DNA of 64,000 nucleotides from Gammaproteobacteria bacterium. Its GTDB lineage: Bacteria; Pseudomonadota; Gammaproteobacteria; Eutrophobiales; Eutrophobiaceae. The stretch covers positions 335,946 to 399,945 of the forward strand of contig JANQNX010000013.1 of NCBI GenBank assembly GCA_028279365.1. Direction: 5' to 3'. A program made the translations under genes and the position numbers. The notes under the pieces are model-generated. The model was not told the DNA's origin. It searched no databases and saw only the letters and a program-made list of their open reading frames with translations. How positions within the stretch are numbered: position 1 is the first letter of the stretch; each line of letters begins with the position of its first letter. Shown here piece after piece: positions 1 through 8,197 of the stretch.

Positions 1-1083
1 ATTATTGAATGCTTCTTTAAATCTATTCTCAATAATTTCTATTGCATGATGCGTAACATCAATACCTAACCATTTACGATTAAGTTTTTCTGCAGCATGA
101 ATTGTGGTGCCACAACCACAAAACGGATCTAGTACAATGTCTTCAGCTTCACTTGATACATTAATAATCCTTTCGAGTAGTGAAAGAGGCTTCTGAGTTG
201 GATAACCTAGTGATTCATTACTTGAACCATGTAAATGTTCGATATCATCCCAATCATCTGTTATAGGATTACCAGGCATTTCATCCAAATATCGTTTACC
301 CTGTGGTACAGCTCCAGGTTTGGTTTGGACTACAATTCCTTTATCGTATGCTTCTTGCATTCTATCTTTTGTCCATCTCCAAACACGCGTTACTCCTAAA
401 AACTCGTATGTTAGATTAGGCCTGTTTTTGTTGGGGTTAGTAATATCTCCAAGCCTATAACGCCTTCCATCTGGTTCAGTAAAACGATAAAACTTCTTTA
501 TATATTCAGGATCATGTTCTTTATAAATTTTATTAAATATAGCTTTACTAGTTTTTGTATATCTAAGTAGTATATCTCTGCTGTTTGGGAAGTTAACTTT
601 TGCATGGCTTTTAGGTTGTGAACGCTTCCATGATATTTCATTACGGAAATTAGTTGGCCCGAATATGCCGTCTAATAAAATTTTTAAATAATGACTTGCT
701 GTAGTATCGCAATGTAAATAGATAGTTCCTGTGGAACTTAAAACTCTATGGAGCTCGATTAGTCTAACGGCCATATTTGATAAATATGCCATCATCGCGT
801 TGTCTCCTAAAAAGTTTCGAAGGCTTCTTAGTAATAAAGCGACTTCAGTACCTGATTCCAGCACATCATCAAAAGCTCGAGCGGAAACATCACTCCAGTG
901 CCATGTATCAACAAAAGCATCTAATTGTGCTTTTGGAGCTTCTCCTGTGGGAGTTTTGAAAAGAATGTTGTAATCAACACTAGGAGTAAAAGGAGGATCA
1001 AGATAAATAAGATCAATAGACTCATCAGGAATACTCTCCCTAAGAACCTCTAGATTATCACCATAATAAAGTGTGTTATCCAT
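1..1083 (-). CDS. DNA methyltransferase (partial, beta-type adenine/cytosine-N), cut by window edge
   Basis: Translating the minus strand from the ATG at 1083 gives 361 codons open to the left edge, so the C-terminus is missing. Residues 29-32 are DPPF, the catalytic motif IV of amino-group DNA methyltransferases; near residue 320 comes DPFCGCGTT, the SAM-binding motif I. Motif IV preceding motif I is the beta-class order. After motif IV the protein has the DTWHWSD segment seen in many restriction-associated methylases. It transfers a methyl group from SAM to adenine N6 or cytosine N4; the target site cannot be read from the sequence. Being the first visible gene, any cognate restriction gene would lie to the left, outside the window. 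The stretch is visibly AT-richer than the C1 genes, which suggests horizontal acquisition (inference). Family call firm, specificity unknown. Confidence 0.85.
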   Translation of the reverse strand, partial: MDNTLYYGDNLEVLRESIPDESIDLIYLDPPFTPSVDYNILFKTPTGEAPKAQLDAFVDTWHWSDVSARAFDDVLESGTEVALLLRSLRNFLGDNAMMAYLSNMAVRLIELHRVLSSTGTIYLHCDTTASHYLKILLDGIFGPTNFRNEISWKRSQPKSHAKVNFPNSRDILLRYTKTSKAIFNKIYKEHDPEYIKKFYRFTEPDGRRYRLGDITNPNKNRPNLTYEFLGVTRVWRWTKDRMQEAYDKGIVVQTKPGAVPQGKRYLDEMPGNPITDDWDDIEHLHGSSNESLGYPTQKPLSLLERIINVSSEAEDIVLDPFCGCGTTIHAAEKLNRKWLGIDVTHHAIEIIENRFKEAFNN

Positions 1084-1470
1084 AATCCTTCTCCCAATAT
1101 GAGAAGATTGTTTAATAAACTATTAAATGTCAAGTAGTTACATTAATTAATTAATGTAATTTAAGATAAATAATAGTTATTTTTATATCCGTTCTAATAC
1201 TCAAAAACTAATGTAATACTATGTAAACTATTGATTTAAAACGTATTAGTGATTTATCTTGAGTTTGCGTTTAATACATTTAAGAAAAATAAATGTTCAG
1301 AAAGGACGCAGATAGTTTTCGTTAGGACAAGGCGCGAGCCGGCGAGGACACGGACGACTACATGGATGTAGTCGTTAGAGCGAAGCAGGAGCCAGAGCCG
1401 AGTTTGTAGATAATAAATGAGTACCGCAGGTGATGCAGCAACGAAGTTCTGATGAAAAATAAACTGTCTG
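1084..1470. other. Intergenic, AT-rich then GC-rich repeat-like segment
   Basis: The first 200 bases are AT-rich and hold the promoter side of the methyltransferase gene. From about 1295 to 1450 the base composition changes abruptly to a purine-rich, GC-richer stretch around a perfect palindrome (separate entry). No convincing gene is seen; small open frames here have no ribosome binding site. Confidence 0.5.
1354..1375. repeat. Perfect 10-bp-arm palindrome in an interspersed-repeat-like context
   Basis: The arms ACGACTACAT and ATGTAGTCGT are exact reverse complements separated by GG. Flanks are unusual, purine-rich and partly repetitive (GGCGCGAGCCGGCGAGGAC on the left, AGCGAAGCAGGAGCCAGAGC on the right). 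This architecture, a CATGGATG-centred palindrome within GAGC-rich flanks, resembles dispersed intergenic repeats of some gammaproteobacteria (from memory). I saw only this copy in the window, so repeat status is inference. It lies at the 3' side of the aminotransferase gene and could also fold in its transcript as a terminator-like hairpin, although no U-tract follows. Confidence 0.45.
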
Positions 1471-2841
1471 CTATCGGCCGTAAACGTCGATGCCTGGCAA
1501 CGGTCTGTGATACTTCACCACCTCACCATACTTCGCCGTCGCCGCGGCAATACCTTTTGTCGCATCTAAAGGCACGCCCGCTTCTTCACATGACAGCAGA
1601 AAAGCAATGGAAGCCGTCATCGCGTGTTGTGGTTGGATACCGCCAGTCGCACAGAGACGCCAGCCCATATCCGGATAACCTGGAATGGCTGCCGCTTCTA
1701 CGGCGTGTTTGGTAAACATGATATTAAGGACTTCCGTAATTTTCTTTATACCAAACCCTTCCGGTGCTTTAATTGCCGTCACGGCATTAGAGCGGTTATG
1801 TTCTTCTTTTGCGACCAGTTCTAAACCGGCACCCAATACCGCAGCACGGTAAATTTCAGAACATTCTTTATGACGTTCACAGACGCGATCGATGCCTTCA
1901 ATCGCGATCGCATCCAGCGCCACTGCAAACTGCGAGTAATTTCCCGGGGTTTCAATGTGCAAACCATTCGCATCCATCGCATTAATGATCTTGGCGAGGT
2001 CGAGATAATGCTGGCCTTGTTTAAGACCCGCATCTTTCATCTGCTTATCCGATGCCTGGATTTTCTCAACTGCTTTAGGACTGAGCGTAATCATGCCAAT
2101 ACCGGGTGTGCCCATCACACCCTTTTGGCTACAACCAATTAACATATCAATACCCATTTCAGTCATATTGGCTGGCATACAACCAATAGAAGAAATACCA
2201 TCAATAACCAGTAGCGCCGGATGATTTAGTTCATCCAATAACGCACGTAATTTATTCGGATCGGTCGTGACACCTGCAGCGGTTTCATTCTGTGGTGCCA
2301 TGACCATTTTAATATTGTGGTCGGTGTCTTTCTCCAGGACTTCTTTTAGTCGTGCATAAGGTAAGTCATCACCCAGATCACATTGAAGGCGGGTGACACC
2401 TCGGCCCAGGTTTTCGACACAATTACCCATGGCCATACTGAACCAACCAATCTCAAGGGTAACGGCGACTATCTTGTCTGAATCGACTTCGTCTGGTGTA
2501 TAACAGGAACCTGCCGCTGCTTCAGTCGCAGATGTTCCCGAGCCAGTAAAGAAGATAGATTTACCGCCCTCTTGTAAGCCGACCATCTTGCCGTATTCCT
2601 CACGAACCGTGGTGAAAAATTTCGCGACGGTTGGGCCACGCATCCCACGTGTTTGGGTTGATGAAAATTGCGTGACCAGCTCAGAACCAAAGGCGGGGCC
2701 CGGCGTGACATTAATGATCTTGTTATGTGGCGACCAAACAGGCGCTTTGTCATTAAGAAACCCGTTTTCAAATTCGCCAACCTGATCGGTTTCGATGAGA
2801 CGTCTCAGTCCGGAGAGTGGAGAGATTAATTCATTGTTCAT
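1471..2841 (-). CDS. Class V (serine-glyoxylate/alanine-glyoxylate-like) aminotransferase
   Basis: A 456-residue PLP-dependent fold-type I enzyme. Near the N-terminus it has the TPGPAFGSELV segment typical of the alanine/serine-glyoxylate aminotransferase branch. Further on come the SGTSATEAA phosphate-binding segment, VIDGISSIG (the Asp that contacts the PLP ring nitrogen) and CSQKGVMGTPG, whose lysine should form the Schiff base. It is longer than the roughly 400 residues usual for the family, with about 40 extra N-terminal residues. The ATG at 2841 is preferred to a TTG two codons upstream; AAGGGTG precedes both. In a methylotroph a serine-glyoxylate aminotransferase would suit the serine cycle, but no other serine-cycle gene is visible here, so the substrate is uncertain. 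Single gene with no operon partners. Confidence 0.75.
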   Translation of the reverse strand: MNNELISPLSGLRRLIETDQVGEFENGFLNDKAPVWSPHNKIINVTPGPAFGSELVTQFSSTQTRGMRGPTVAKFFTTVREEYGKMVGLQEGGKSIFFTGSGTSATEAAAGSCYTPDEVDSDKIVAVTLEIGWFSMAMGNCVENLGRGVTRLQCDLGDDLPYARLKEVLEKDTDHNIKMVMAPQNETAAGVTTDPNKLRALLDELNHPALLVIDGISSIGCMPANMTEMGIDMLIGCSQKGVMGTPGIGMITLSPKAVEKIQASDKQMKDAGLKQGQHYLDLAKIINAMDANGLHIETPGNYSQFAVALDAIAIEGIDRVCERHKECSEIYRAAVLGAGLELVAKEEHNRSNAVTAIKAPEGFGIKKITEVLNIMFTKHAVEAAAIPGYPDMGWRLCATGGIQPQHAMTASIAFLLSCEEAGVPLDATKGIAAATAKYGEVVKYHRPLPGIDVYGR

Positions 2842-3328
2842 TTTCAAGCACCCTTAACATTTATATAAATTTAGATTTTTTATGAGTAGGCTATCAACCC
2901 GTCTGTCCTGGACCAGCCCAGATACAGTTGATTGATAACAATAACGGTATTCGATTCTGTAATTAAAAGGCTCTAACCCTTTGATTTTAATGATTTATTC
3001 TTCATGCTTTTAAGCAGAATGCAGGGAGACAGATGATGCTGTTCCTTTTCGCTTATTCTCTTTATAGATAGCCTTTTTGCATAGAATAAATGATAAGCCG
3101 CCTATTTCCAAACAGCTTCCCGAATTCATAATTTACCGCTTGTTCACTTGCCGAATTACCCGGTATCTCAACAGGATTCATACCTTCCCGTATCAGAAGC
3201 GCATTAACAATACCCACAAAAAAAGACAGACACAGAAATCAGTTTGTGACAGATCAGTCAACACTGAGCCTTTTGATTCCAATTAATTACGCTATGATAA
3301 TTCACAATAAACCTTGTTAGAGAGTGCT
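2842..3328. other. Intergenic, no gene seen
   Basis: About 490 bases between the divergent aminotransferase and EF-hand genes. A 69-codon plus-strand frame (3077-3286) has no ribosome binding site and no family resemblance, so it is not called. The region should contain both promoters; no strong sigma-70 pair stands out. Confidence 0.4.
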
Positions 3329-3550
3329 ATGGACGATCTTGATTACGACGACATGCTCGCCTATTTCAATAACTTCGACAGTCGAAAAAACGGCGTCCTG
3401 GTATTTTCCGAATTTGCTGAACTGATTCGCAGTATCGGATTCAATCTTGACGAAGCAGAATTACGAAAAGGCTTTGATAAGGTGGATAAAGATAATAATA
3501 ACGAAATTGACTTTGAAGAATTTATGGCATGGTGGGGCAATCGAACGTAA
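3329..3550 (+). CDS. Small two-EF-hand calcium-binding protein
   Basis: A 73-residue acidic protein with no signal peptide, so probably cytoplasmic. Two EF-hand loops are visible. Residues 17-28 (DSRKNGVLVFSE) have Asp1, Asn5, Gly6 and Glu12. Residues 53-64 (DKDNNNEIDFEE) have Asp1, Asp3, Asn5, Asp9 and Glu12, with Asn instead of the common Gly at position 6. The spacing matches a paired calmodulin-like lobe. I chose the ATG at 3329 over an upstream in-frame TTG because GAGAG lies just in front of it. The next gene (a membrane protein) starts 40 bases downstream on the same strand, so the two may be co-transcribed. Calcium sensing or buffering is a family-level inference; the partner is unknown. 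Confidence 0.75.
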   Translation: MDDLDYDDMLAYFNNFDSRKNGVLVFSEFAELIRSIGFNLDEAELRKGFDKVDKDNNNEIDFEEFMAWWGNRT

Positions 3551-3590
3551 TATTATTAATCAATCTACATTGATCCTTTTGATTTAGACA

Positions 3591-4415
3591 ATGTTATTAC
3601 GAATTAAGACAGGATTGCTGCTGGCTAAACAAAGCCTCTCTGTATTAAACGCCGACAAAGAACTTTTATTGTTCCCACTCATCAGTTGTTTTTCTTTGTT
3701 GTTATTAAATATCAGTTTTCTTACTCCTTTTATTACTACCGATATTTTAAATACGATGAGTAAAAGCGATAGTGTCAGTCCTTTGGTATTTGTTTTTGCC
3801 TTTTTATTTTACTTCTTCAATTATTTTGTCATGCTTTTTTTTAATACATGCCTCATCAAATGTGCAGTAATTCGGTTTGAGGGAGGAGATCCTACCTTTC
3901 GCGATGGAATTAATGCTGCAGCTCGATGTTTACCGCAAATATTTAGTTGGTCAATAATCTGCACTACCGTAGGCTTGACTCTGCAAATCATTGAATCATT
4001 CTCAAAAAAGCTTGGGGATATCATTCCAGAAATACTTGGTATCGCATGGAATATTGCCACCTATTTCGTATTACCTATATTAGTCATCGAAAAAATCGGA
4101 CCAATTTCTGCTATTAATCGCTCGGTAGATTTATTAAAAAAGAATTGGGGCGAAGCGCTTAGTGCAAACATAGGTCTAGGCCTCGTGACTTTTGGCTTGA
4201 TTATTTTGTCATTATTACCTTTACAAATTGGAATTACGATTGGTGGCTCATTTGCCAAACTAACAGGATTATCAATATCGAGCATTAGCATTATATTAAT
4301 CTTATTAATTAGTAGTGTAACGAAAGCTATAATTGTTGCAGCTCTATATGAACATGCCGAAAACCGGACACCTAAAGGATTTAATAAAGAGTTGATTGAG
4401 CAAGCATTTAATTAA
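3591..4415 (+). CDS. Polytopic inner-membrane protein (DUF6159-like)
   Basis: A 274-residue very hydrophobic protein with about six membrane segments, near residues 23-45, 64-90, 112-132, 143-165, 193-220 and 226-250. The N-terminus (RIKTGLLLAKQSLSVLNAD then KELLLFPL) looks like the start of DUF6159 family proteins, which have no established function; this assignment is from memory of the family pattern. It follows the EF-hand gene on the same strand, and its 3' end converges on the bufC gene with 25 bases between stops. Function unknown. Confidence 0.65.
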   Translation: MLLRIKTGLLLAKQSLSVLNADKELLLFPLISCFSLLLLNISFLTPFITTDILNTMSKSDSVSPLVFVFAFLFYFFNYFVMLFFNTCLIKCAVIRFEGGDPTFRDGINAAARCLPQIFSWSIICTTVGLTLQIIESFSKKLGDIIPEILGIAWNIATYFVLPILVIEKIGPISAINRSVDLLKKNWGEALSANIGLGLVTFGLIILSLLPLQIGITIGGSFAKLTGLSISSISIILILLISSVTKAIIVAALYEHAENRTPKGFNKELIEQAFN

Positions 4416-4440
4416 AAAGATCGAAATCTTTTAACATTAA

Positions 4441-5226
4441 TTAATCAAACGGTGTTTCCTGAAGCATCCCGTCATTAATCCAGGACTGCAGATATTGAAT
4501 AAAAATCTGAGGCGCTGCTTCATCACCGATATCCTTGGCCAAAAACTCGCACAGTTCACCAGCGCTATTTCCTTCATTGAGACGCTCTAAGCAATCCCAC
4601 TCCTGTTGCGTTAAGTCACGAAAATAAACCATATAGTCCTTACGCCAATGAACCAAATAAGTATCAACGGCCTGTGTCGCAACGGGTTTCTCATCGTTTA
4701 AACTCTGCCACAACGCAGCCACATTAGACTCAGCCTGCGACAGCTTAAAGCAAGGAATCACTTGAAAGCACAGATCCATCCAACGCTCAGGATCAATCTG
4801 ACTTAATGCATCGGAAGATAATACCGACACATCTTCACCATCATAAAGATCATGGATCGTCCATTCAAAACGAATCAGGTCAACCAGTTCAGGTTGATTG
4901 AAGGGCGCAGTTTTTTCACAGAAATCAGGCAACTGTTCGCCCCAATAGCGCAGGCTATAGCTGGATGGCGGACACGCACTGATAAAGGCAGTAAATAATG
5001 CTAAATAATCATCATCGCCCAAGTAATGATAGGTCTCAGGATAATGCTCCTTTAGCACTTCATATAGCCTGCCCCGATAATCGCGCACATAAATATCCAG
5101 TCGTTCATGCGGTGTCATCCGCGTATCATGCTCAAGCACGCGGATCAGCGGATCGATTTCTGTCGTCTCACTAGTGGTTTGGGTGATCTGGTTTAAGAAG
5201 GCTTGTTGAAACGCATGAAAATTCAT
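4441..5226 (-). CDS. bufC: BufC/HvfC-like DUF2063 protein, bufferin maturase partner
   Basis: A 261-residue protein with the DUF2063 N-terminal pattern (IYVRDYRGRLYEVLKEHYP, then YLALFTAFISACPP and SLRYWG) followed by a C-terminal winged-helix-like part. In bufferin loci this protein is the partner of the DUF692 (MNIO) enzyme and is thought to present the precursor peptide to it. Its start overlaps the stop of the upstream DUF692 gene by four bases (ATGA), so the two are translationally coupled. It is the last gene of the minus-strand order bufA-bufB-bufC. The family annotation as a DNA-binding domain is old and probably misleading here. Confidence 0.85.
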   Translation of the reverse strand: MNFHAFQQAFLNQITQTTSETTEIDPLIRVLEHDTRMTPHERLDIYVRDYRGRLYEVLKEHYPETYHYLGDDDYLALFTAFISACPPSSYSLRYWGEQLPDFCEKTAPFNQPELVDLIRFEWTIHDLYDGEDVSVLSSDALSQIDPERWMDLCFQVIPCFKLSQAESNVAALWQSLNDEKPVATQAVDTYLVHWRKDYMVYFRDLTQQEWDCLERLNEGNSAGELCEFLAKDIGDEAAPQIFIQYLQSWINDGMLQETPFD

Positions 5227-6083
5227 ACTGCCCCCACCGATACTGAACGCAAGCCATCTGTTTGCGTTTTTTGTTCATTAATGGCTTCATCATGAATAGC
5301 ACGAGCCTGATTCAATTCAACCATCAGCTCATCGAATTCAGGCACATTGTCATCGCGTTCAATCATAAACGGGATCGAGCCTAACTTCTGACAGGCCACA
5401 CGAAACAAATCCCATACCTCATGACAAACCGGTGCGCCATGCGTATCAAATAAATAACTACCACAATCTTCATGGCCAGCGAGGTGAATTTGCCGGATAT
5501 GACTCGCCTGCATCTTGTCCAGAAATTCCACTGGGTCACGTTTCAAGTTCATACTGGATACATACACATTATTAATATCCAGCAGTAAGCTGGCACCGCT
5601 ACGTTGCATGATTTCATTGATAAAGTCCGCTTCATCCATATCAGAATCGGCAAACTCCAGATAATTCGACAGGTTTTCAAAGGTCAACGGGCGTTTCAAG
5701 TAATCCTGCACTTGTTGTATACGATCCACGAGATGATCGACCACGGTCTTGGTCAGCGGCATCGGCAACAGCCCGTGACTATTATGCGCATTCACCGTCG
5801 CCCAACAAAGATGATCGCTTATCCATTCCGGTTCGACTTCATCAACCAGATCTTTTAACCGACTTAAATAGGTTTGATTAAGTGGATCGGTCGATCCAAT
5901 AGATAGTGAAACGCCATGCAACACCACCGGGTAATCCCTGTGAATGGAATCAAGCACCTCTCGCGGTCGACCACCTGGTTCCATCAGATTTTCTGTGATG
6001 AATTCAAACCAACCTACGTCAGGAAGGTGTTCTTTGATGTATTGATAATGGGGATAACGAAATCCCAGACCATAAGGTTGCAT
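5223..6083 (-). CDS. bufB: BufB/HvfB-like DUF692 multinuclear non-heme iron oxidase (MNIO)
   Basis: A 286-residue TIM-barrel protein of the DUF692/MNIO family. Recognisable pieces, in order: GLGFRYPHY at the N-terminus, WFEFITENLM, VLHGVSLSIGSTDPLN, ISDHLCWA, LTFENLSNY, LLLDINNVYVSS, IHLAGHEDCG and a late MIERDDN. The His, Glu, Asp and Asn residues in these segments form the iron site in characterised members. MNIO enzymes use a mixed-valent iron centre and oxygen to modify cysteines of a ribosomally made peptide; in bufferins the cysteines become thiooxazole-type heterocycles that bind copper. The gene starts 64 bases downstream of bufA, beyond a terminator hairpin, and overlaps bufC by four bases. 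Role assignment rests on family plus gene order. Confidence 0.9.
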   Translation of the reverse strand: MQPYGLGFRYPHYQYIKEHLPDVGWFEFITENLMEPGGRPREVLDSIHRDYPVVLHGVSLSIGSTDPLNQTYLSRLKDLVDEVEPEWISDHLCWATVNAHNSHGLLPMPLTKTVVDHLVDRIQQVQDYLKRPLTFENLSNYLEFADSDMDEADFINEIMQRSGASLLLDINNVYVSSMNLKRDPVEFLDKMQASHIRQIHLAGHEDCGSYLFDTHGAPVCHEVWDLFRVACQKLGSIPFMIERDDNVPEFDELMVELNQARAIHDEAINEQKTQTDGLRSVSVGAV

Positions 6084-6102
6084 AAGCTTTTGCGTAAATT
6101 AA

Positions 6103-6128
6103 AAAACCCTCTGTTAGCAGAGGGTTTT
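6103..6128 (-). terminator. Intrinsic terminator/attenuator between bufA and bufB
   Basis: On the minus strand the RNA would read AAAACCCTCTG, a four-base loop, then CAGAGGGTTTT followed by more U residues. An 11-bp perfect stem directly before a U-run is a textbook rho-independent terminator. It sits after the bufA stop (6148) and before the bufB start (6083), so it should make bufA mRNA more abundant than bufBC mRNA. Confidence 0.85.
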
Positions 6129-6147
6129 AATTGTCAGGAGAATTAAC

Positions 6148-6405
6148 TTAGACTTCTTTTCCGCCTTTCGCGTCACATTGCTTCTCAGTTAAATATTTAA
6201 ATCCGTAAGGACCACATGCGTTTTTACCTGCGCCTGGGCTACCGTTACCTTTACAATCGCTATTGCCTTTACAACTATGGGTACCGGCACATTTAATTTT
6301 GTCGCCACCCGCTGCGCTTGAATCGGCTGCTCCGGCTTGAACCGCACCAGCTTGAGAGGCAAATATTAAAGCAGCAGCCGAGGCTAACATCATTTTCTTA
6401 TTCAT
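6148..6405 (-). CDS. bufA: Bufferin precursor peptide (copper-binding RiPP)
   Basis: An 85-residue secreted small protein. Residues 1-24 form a signal peptide (MNKKMMLASAAALIFASQA then GAVQA). The mature part contains five cysteines (39, 45, 51, 64, 77) in a CAGTHSCKGNSDCKGNG-type context, the hallmark of BufA2-like bufferin precursors. These are modified by the BufB/BufC pair and exported to the periplasm, where they sequester copper. The start is preceded by AGGAG ten bases upstream. A terminator follows the gene and bufB-bufC come next. A copper-buffering peptide fits a genome that also encodes a blue copper protein near its methanol dehydrogenase, but that link is inference. Confidence 0.85.
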   Translation of the reverse strand: MNKKMMLASAAALIFASQAGAVQAGAADSSAAGGDKIKCAGTHSCKGNSDCKGNGSPGAGKNACGPYGFKYLTEKQCDAKGGKEV

Positions 6406-6789
6406 AAGTCTATAACTCCTGATAATCTATCAAAAATAATCTGACAAGCGTCCTCAGGATCGTCAAGCAACCCAAAAAATGAGTAAAACCTGAGCCTAGC
6501 TTGCTATATTAAAAAATAAAATATGAACGTACTTACTTGACACCCGTTCGGACAGGCCAGGTTTTTGTAAGTTCATAAAAAGGCACCCTCCCCTATAATT
6601 TTGTGACTAATTTAACTTTTTACGTGAGTTAAGGACTTTTCAGAATAGTATTATATTTTTAAGTTACAGGATTGTATCTTGCGACCATCAATGGCCTCGA
6701 TATTACAGAACATTTAATACTTTATGTTCAAAGCGCTATTGGCTAAAACATAAATATAATAAGCAATAATTTATGTTTGAAGATGTGTA
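6406..6789. other. Intergenic upstream of bufA, no gene seen
   Basis: About 380 bases. On the minus strand a TTGACG (6461-6466) upstream of bufA could be a -35 element, but no good -10 follows at 16-18 bases. An alternative sigma factor is possible but not shown. On the plus strand TTGACA (6537-6542) and TATAAT (6594-6599) are too far apart (51 bases) to form one promoter. No RNA gene or ORF is supported. Confidence 0.35.
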
Positions 6790-7617
6790 TTAAGAAGGCG
6801 TTAATTCATACTTGGCGTTTGTTCGTATATAAATAATTGTCTCGGTTTTTTCCGCTGATTGAATTTTATGGATAGCGTTACCCTCAGCACCAAAATAACT
6901 ACCCGGCTCAAGTACTGCTGGCATTTGATTTAAGTAGTTCACTTCACCGGAAATAACAACTGCATGAAAAATAGAACCCTGACTATGCAACTCACCTGTA
7001 TAGCCTATAGGTAATTTAATAAATGTACTATTTAACTGCCCTTCTTCGATGCTACCTAACAGGTAAGCAATCTTTGGACTATTCTCTGATACAGTCGTGT
7101 TTGGTAAGTTAAGCCATACCAGATTGGCAGGCACAATATTTATTGGCTTTTCACCTTTGTCATAAGCATCCTCAGGTGGGCGTACGACATACGGGCCATT
7201 ATCTATTTCTACTAGCGCAATGCCCTGCATGCCTTTTTTAGCGGCGGTAATATGACTTTCACCCCTTGGTTGTGTCCAAAACGATCCCGGAGGCATCCAC
7301 ATAGGTTCTGCATTTGGATCATCATTATGGATGAAGCCACTTATCACGACAGCGCGATACGTTTCTTCATGAATATGTGGCGGCAAAGAAAAACCATCAG
7401 AAAACTTTGCCAGGAAACCAGTTGCTTCACCTAATCTTAAATTGCCCCAAAGCGTCCCTGCTCTTGGACCTTTCTCACCACGAGCAGGATTCAATGCCAC
7501 CCACTTAACATCTGCAACCGGGATTACATTAATTTGTTGTTCTGCATATATTTGAGTAGTAAATAAACTGATAATCCCACTTACAAAAATACAGACTACA
7601 TAATGTGTCATATTCAT
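6790..7617 (-). CDS. Secreted bicupin protein (DUF4437-like)
   Basis: A 275-residue protein with an N-terminal signal peptide (hydrophobic residues about 5-24, ending QIYA). Two cupin-like repeats follow. The first has [16 protein letters not shown] and later [16 protein letters not shown]; the second has [19 protein letters not shown] and [14 protein letters not shown]. His residues in the first half suit metal binding; the second half keeps HS and HK but is less complete. The two-cupin layout with AVVISG motifs resembles DUF4437 proteins, whose function is not established. It stands alone, 384 bases upstream of bufA on the same strand, so it is unlikely to share its transcript. Confidence 0.65.
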   Translation of the reverse strand: MNMTHYVVCIFVSGIISLFTTQIYAEQQINVIPVADVKWVALNPARGEKGPRAGTLWGNLRLGEATGFLAKFSDGFSLPPHIHEETYRAVVISGFIHNDDPNAEPMWMPPGSFWTQPRGESHITAAKKGMQGIALVEIDNGPYVVRPPEDAYDKGEKPINIVPANLVWLNLPNTTVSENSPKIAYLLGSIEEGQLNSTFIKLPIGYTGELHSQGSIFHAVVISGEVNYLNQMPAVLEPGSYFGAEGNAIHKIQSAEKTETIIYIRTNAKYELTPS

Positions 7618-7939
7618 ATCATTTATTATAAAAAATTAACTAATTTAAATCTTTGATATATCAGCTTATAAAAAAGCTATTTAACTATTAACGATTATTT
7701 CTGCACTATTAAAGATAGATATGCACCATAAATAGACTTAATTTACTATCAATACATATTTTTACTTTTTTATCTATTTCTTAACTTATTGATTAATCAA
7801 TTGATGATTCATATTTAGCTTACTTCATTACAGTGGCATTACAATTGCAGATCTATATCTCAACTTAATATAGAACAGCAACGATGCTGATATTCGGGTT
7901 TGTACTATTTATGTATTTTCTCTAACGAAGGAGAAGCAA
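7618..7939. other. AT-rich intergenic region between divergent secreted-protein genes
   Basis: About 320 bases of strongly AT-rich DNA that must hold the promoters for the bicupin gene (minus) and the small acidic protein gene (plus). Close sigma-70 matches are not clear. No ORF or RNA gene is supported. Confidence 0.35.
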
Positions 7940-8122
7940 ATGAAAAAATCAAGTTCACTATTCATCACCCTATTCCTAACCGCAAATATTTACGCTGAAG
8001 AACCTGCAGTCCCTGTTGAAGAAGCCGCTGAAGTCATGGAAGAAAAATCAGAAGAGATGATTGCTGAAGCAGAAGAAACGATGGAAGCAGTCACCGAGGA
8101 AATGGAAAAACCAGCAGAATAA
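7940..8122 (+). CDS. Small secreted glutamate-rich protein
   Basis: A 60-residue protein: a signal peptide of about 19 residues (MKKSSSLFITLFLTANIYA), then a 41-residue mature part in which 17 residues are glutamate and none is aspartate, arranged as a continuous amphipathic, helix-prone repeat (AEVMEE, SEEMIAEAEETME). The ribosome binding site GAAGGAGAAGCAA is strong, which supports a real and well-translated gene. It resembles no family I recognise. The extreme acidity suggests a periplasmic cation- or metal-binding or chaperone-like role (inference). It is monocistronic, with a hairpin 30 bases downstream. Confidence 0.65.
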   Translation: MKKSSSLFITLFLTANIYAEEPAVPVEEAAEVMEEKSEEMIAEAEETMEAVTEEMEKPAE

Positions 8123-8147
8123 CAAGCTGGGGTTTACTTCACCTAGT

Positions 8148-8176
8148 ATTATGAGGGTCGTTGCGACCCTCGTAAT
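8148..8176. terminator. Hairpin between convergent genes, possible bidirectional terminator
   Basis: GAGGGTCG (8153-8160), loop TTG, CGACCCTC (8164-8171), with A/T pairs extending the stem on both sides to about 13 bp. No clean U-tract follows on either strand, but it sits exactly between the convergent stops at 8122 and 8198. Confidence 0.55.
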
Positions 8177-8197
8177 AACAAACAAATTTAGAAAACG

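Noticed and set aside
3077..3286. A 69-codon plus-strand frame before the EF-hand gene.
   Set aside because: No ribosome binding site, composition of non-coding DNA, nothing recognised.
6537..6599. TTGACA and TATAAT on the plus strand upstream of bufA as a promoter.
   Set aside because: The spacing is 51 bases, far from 16-18, and there is no plus-strand gene to serve.
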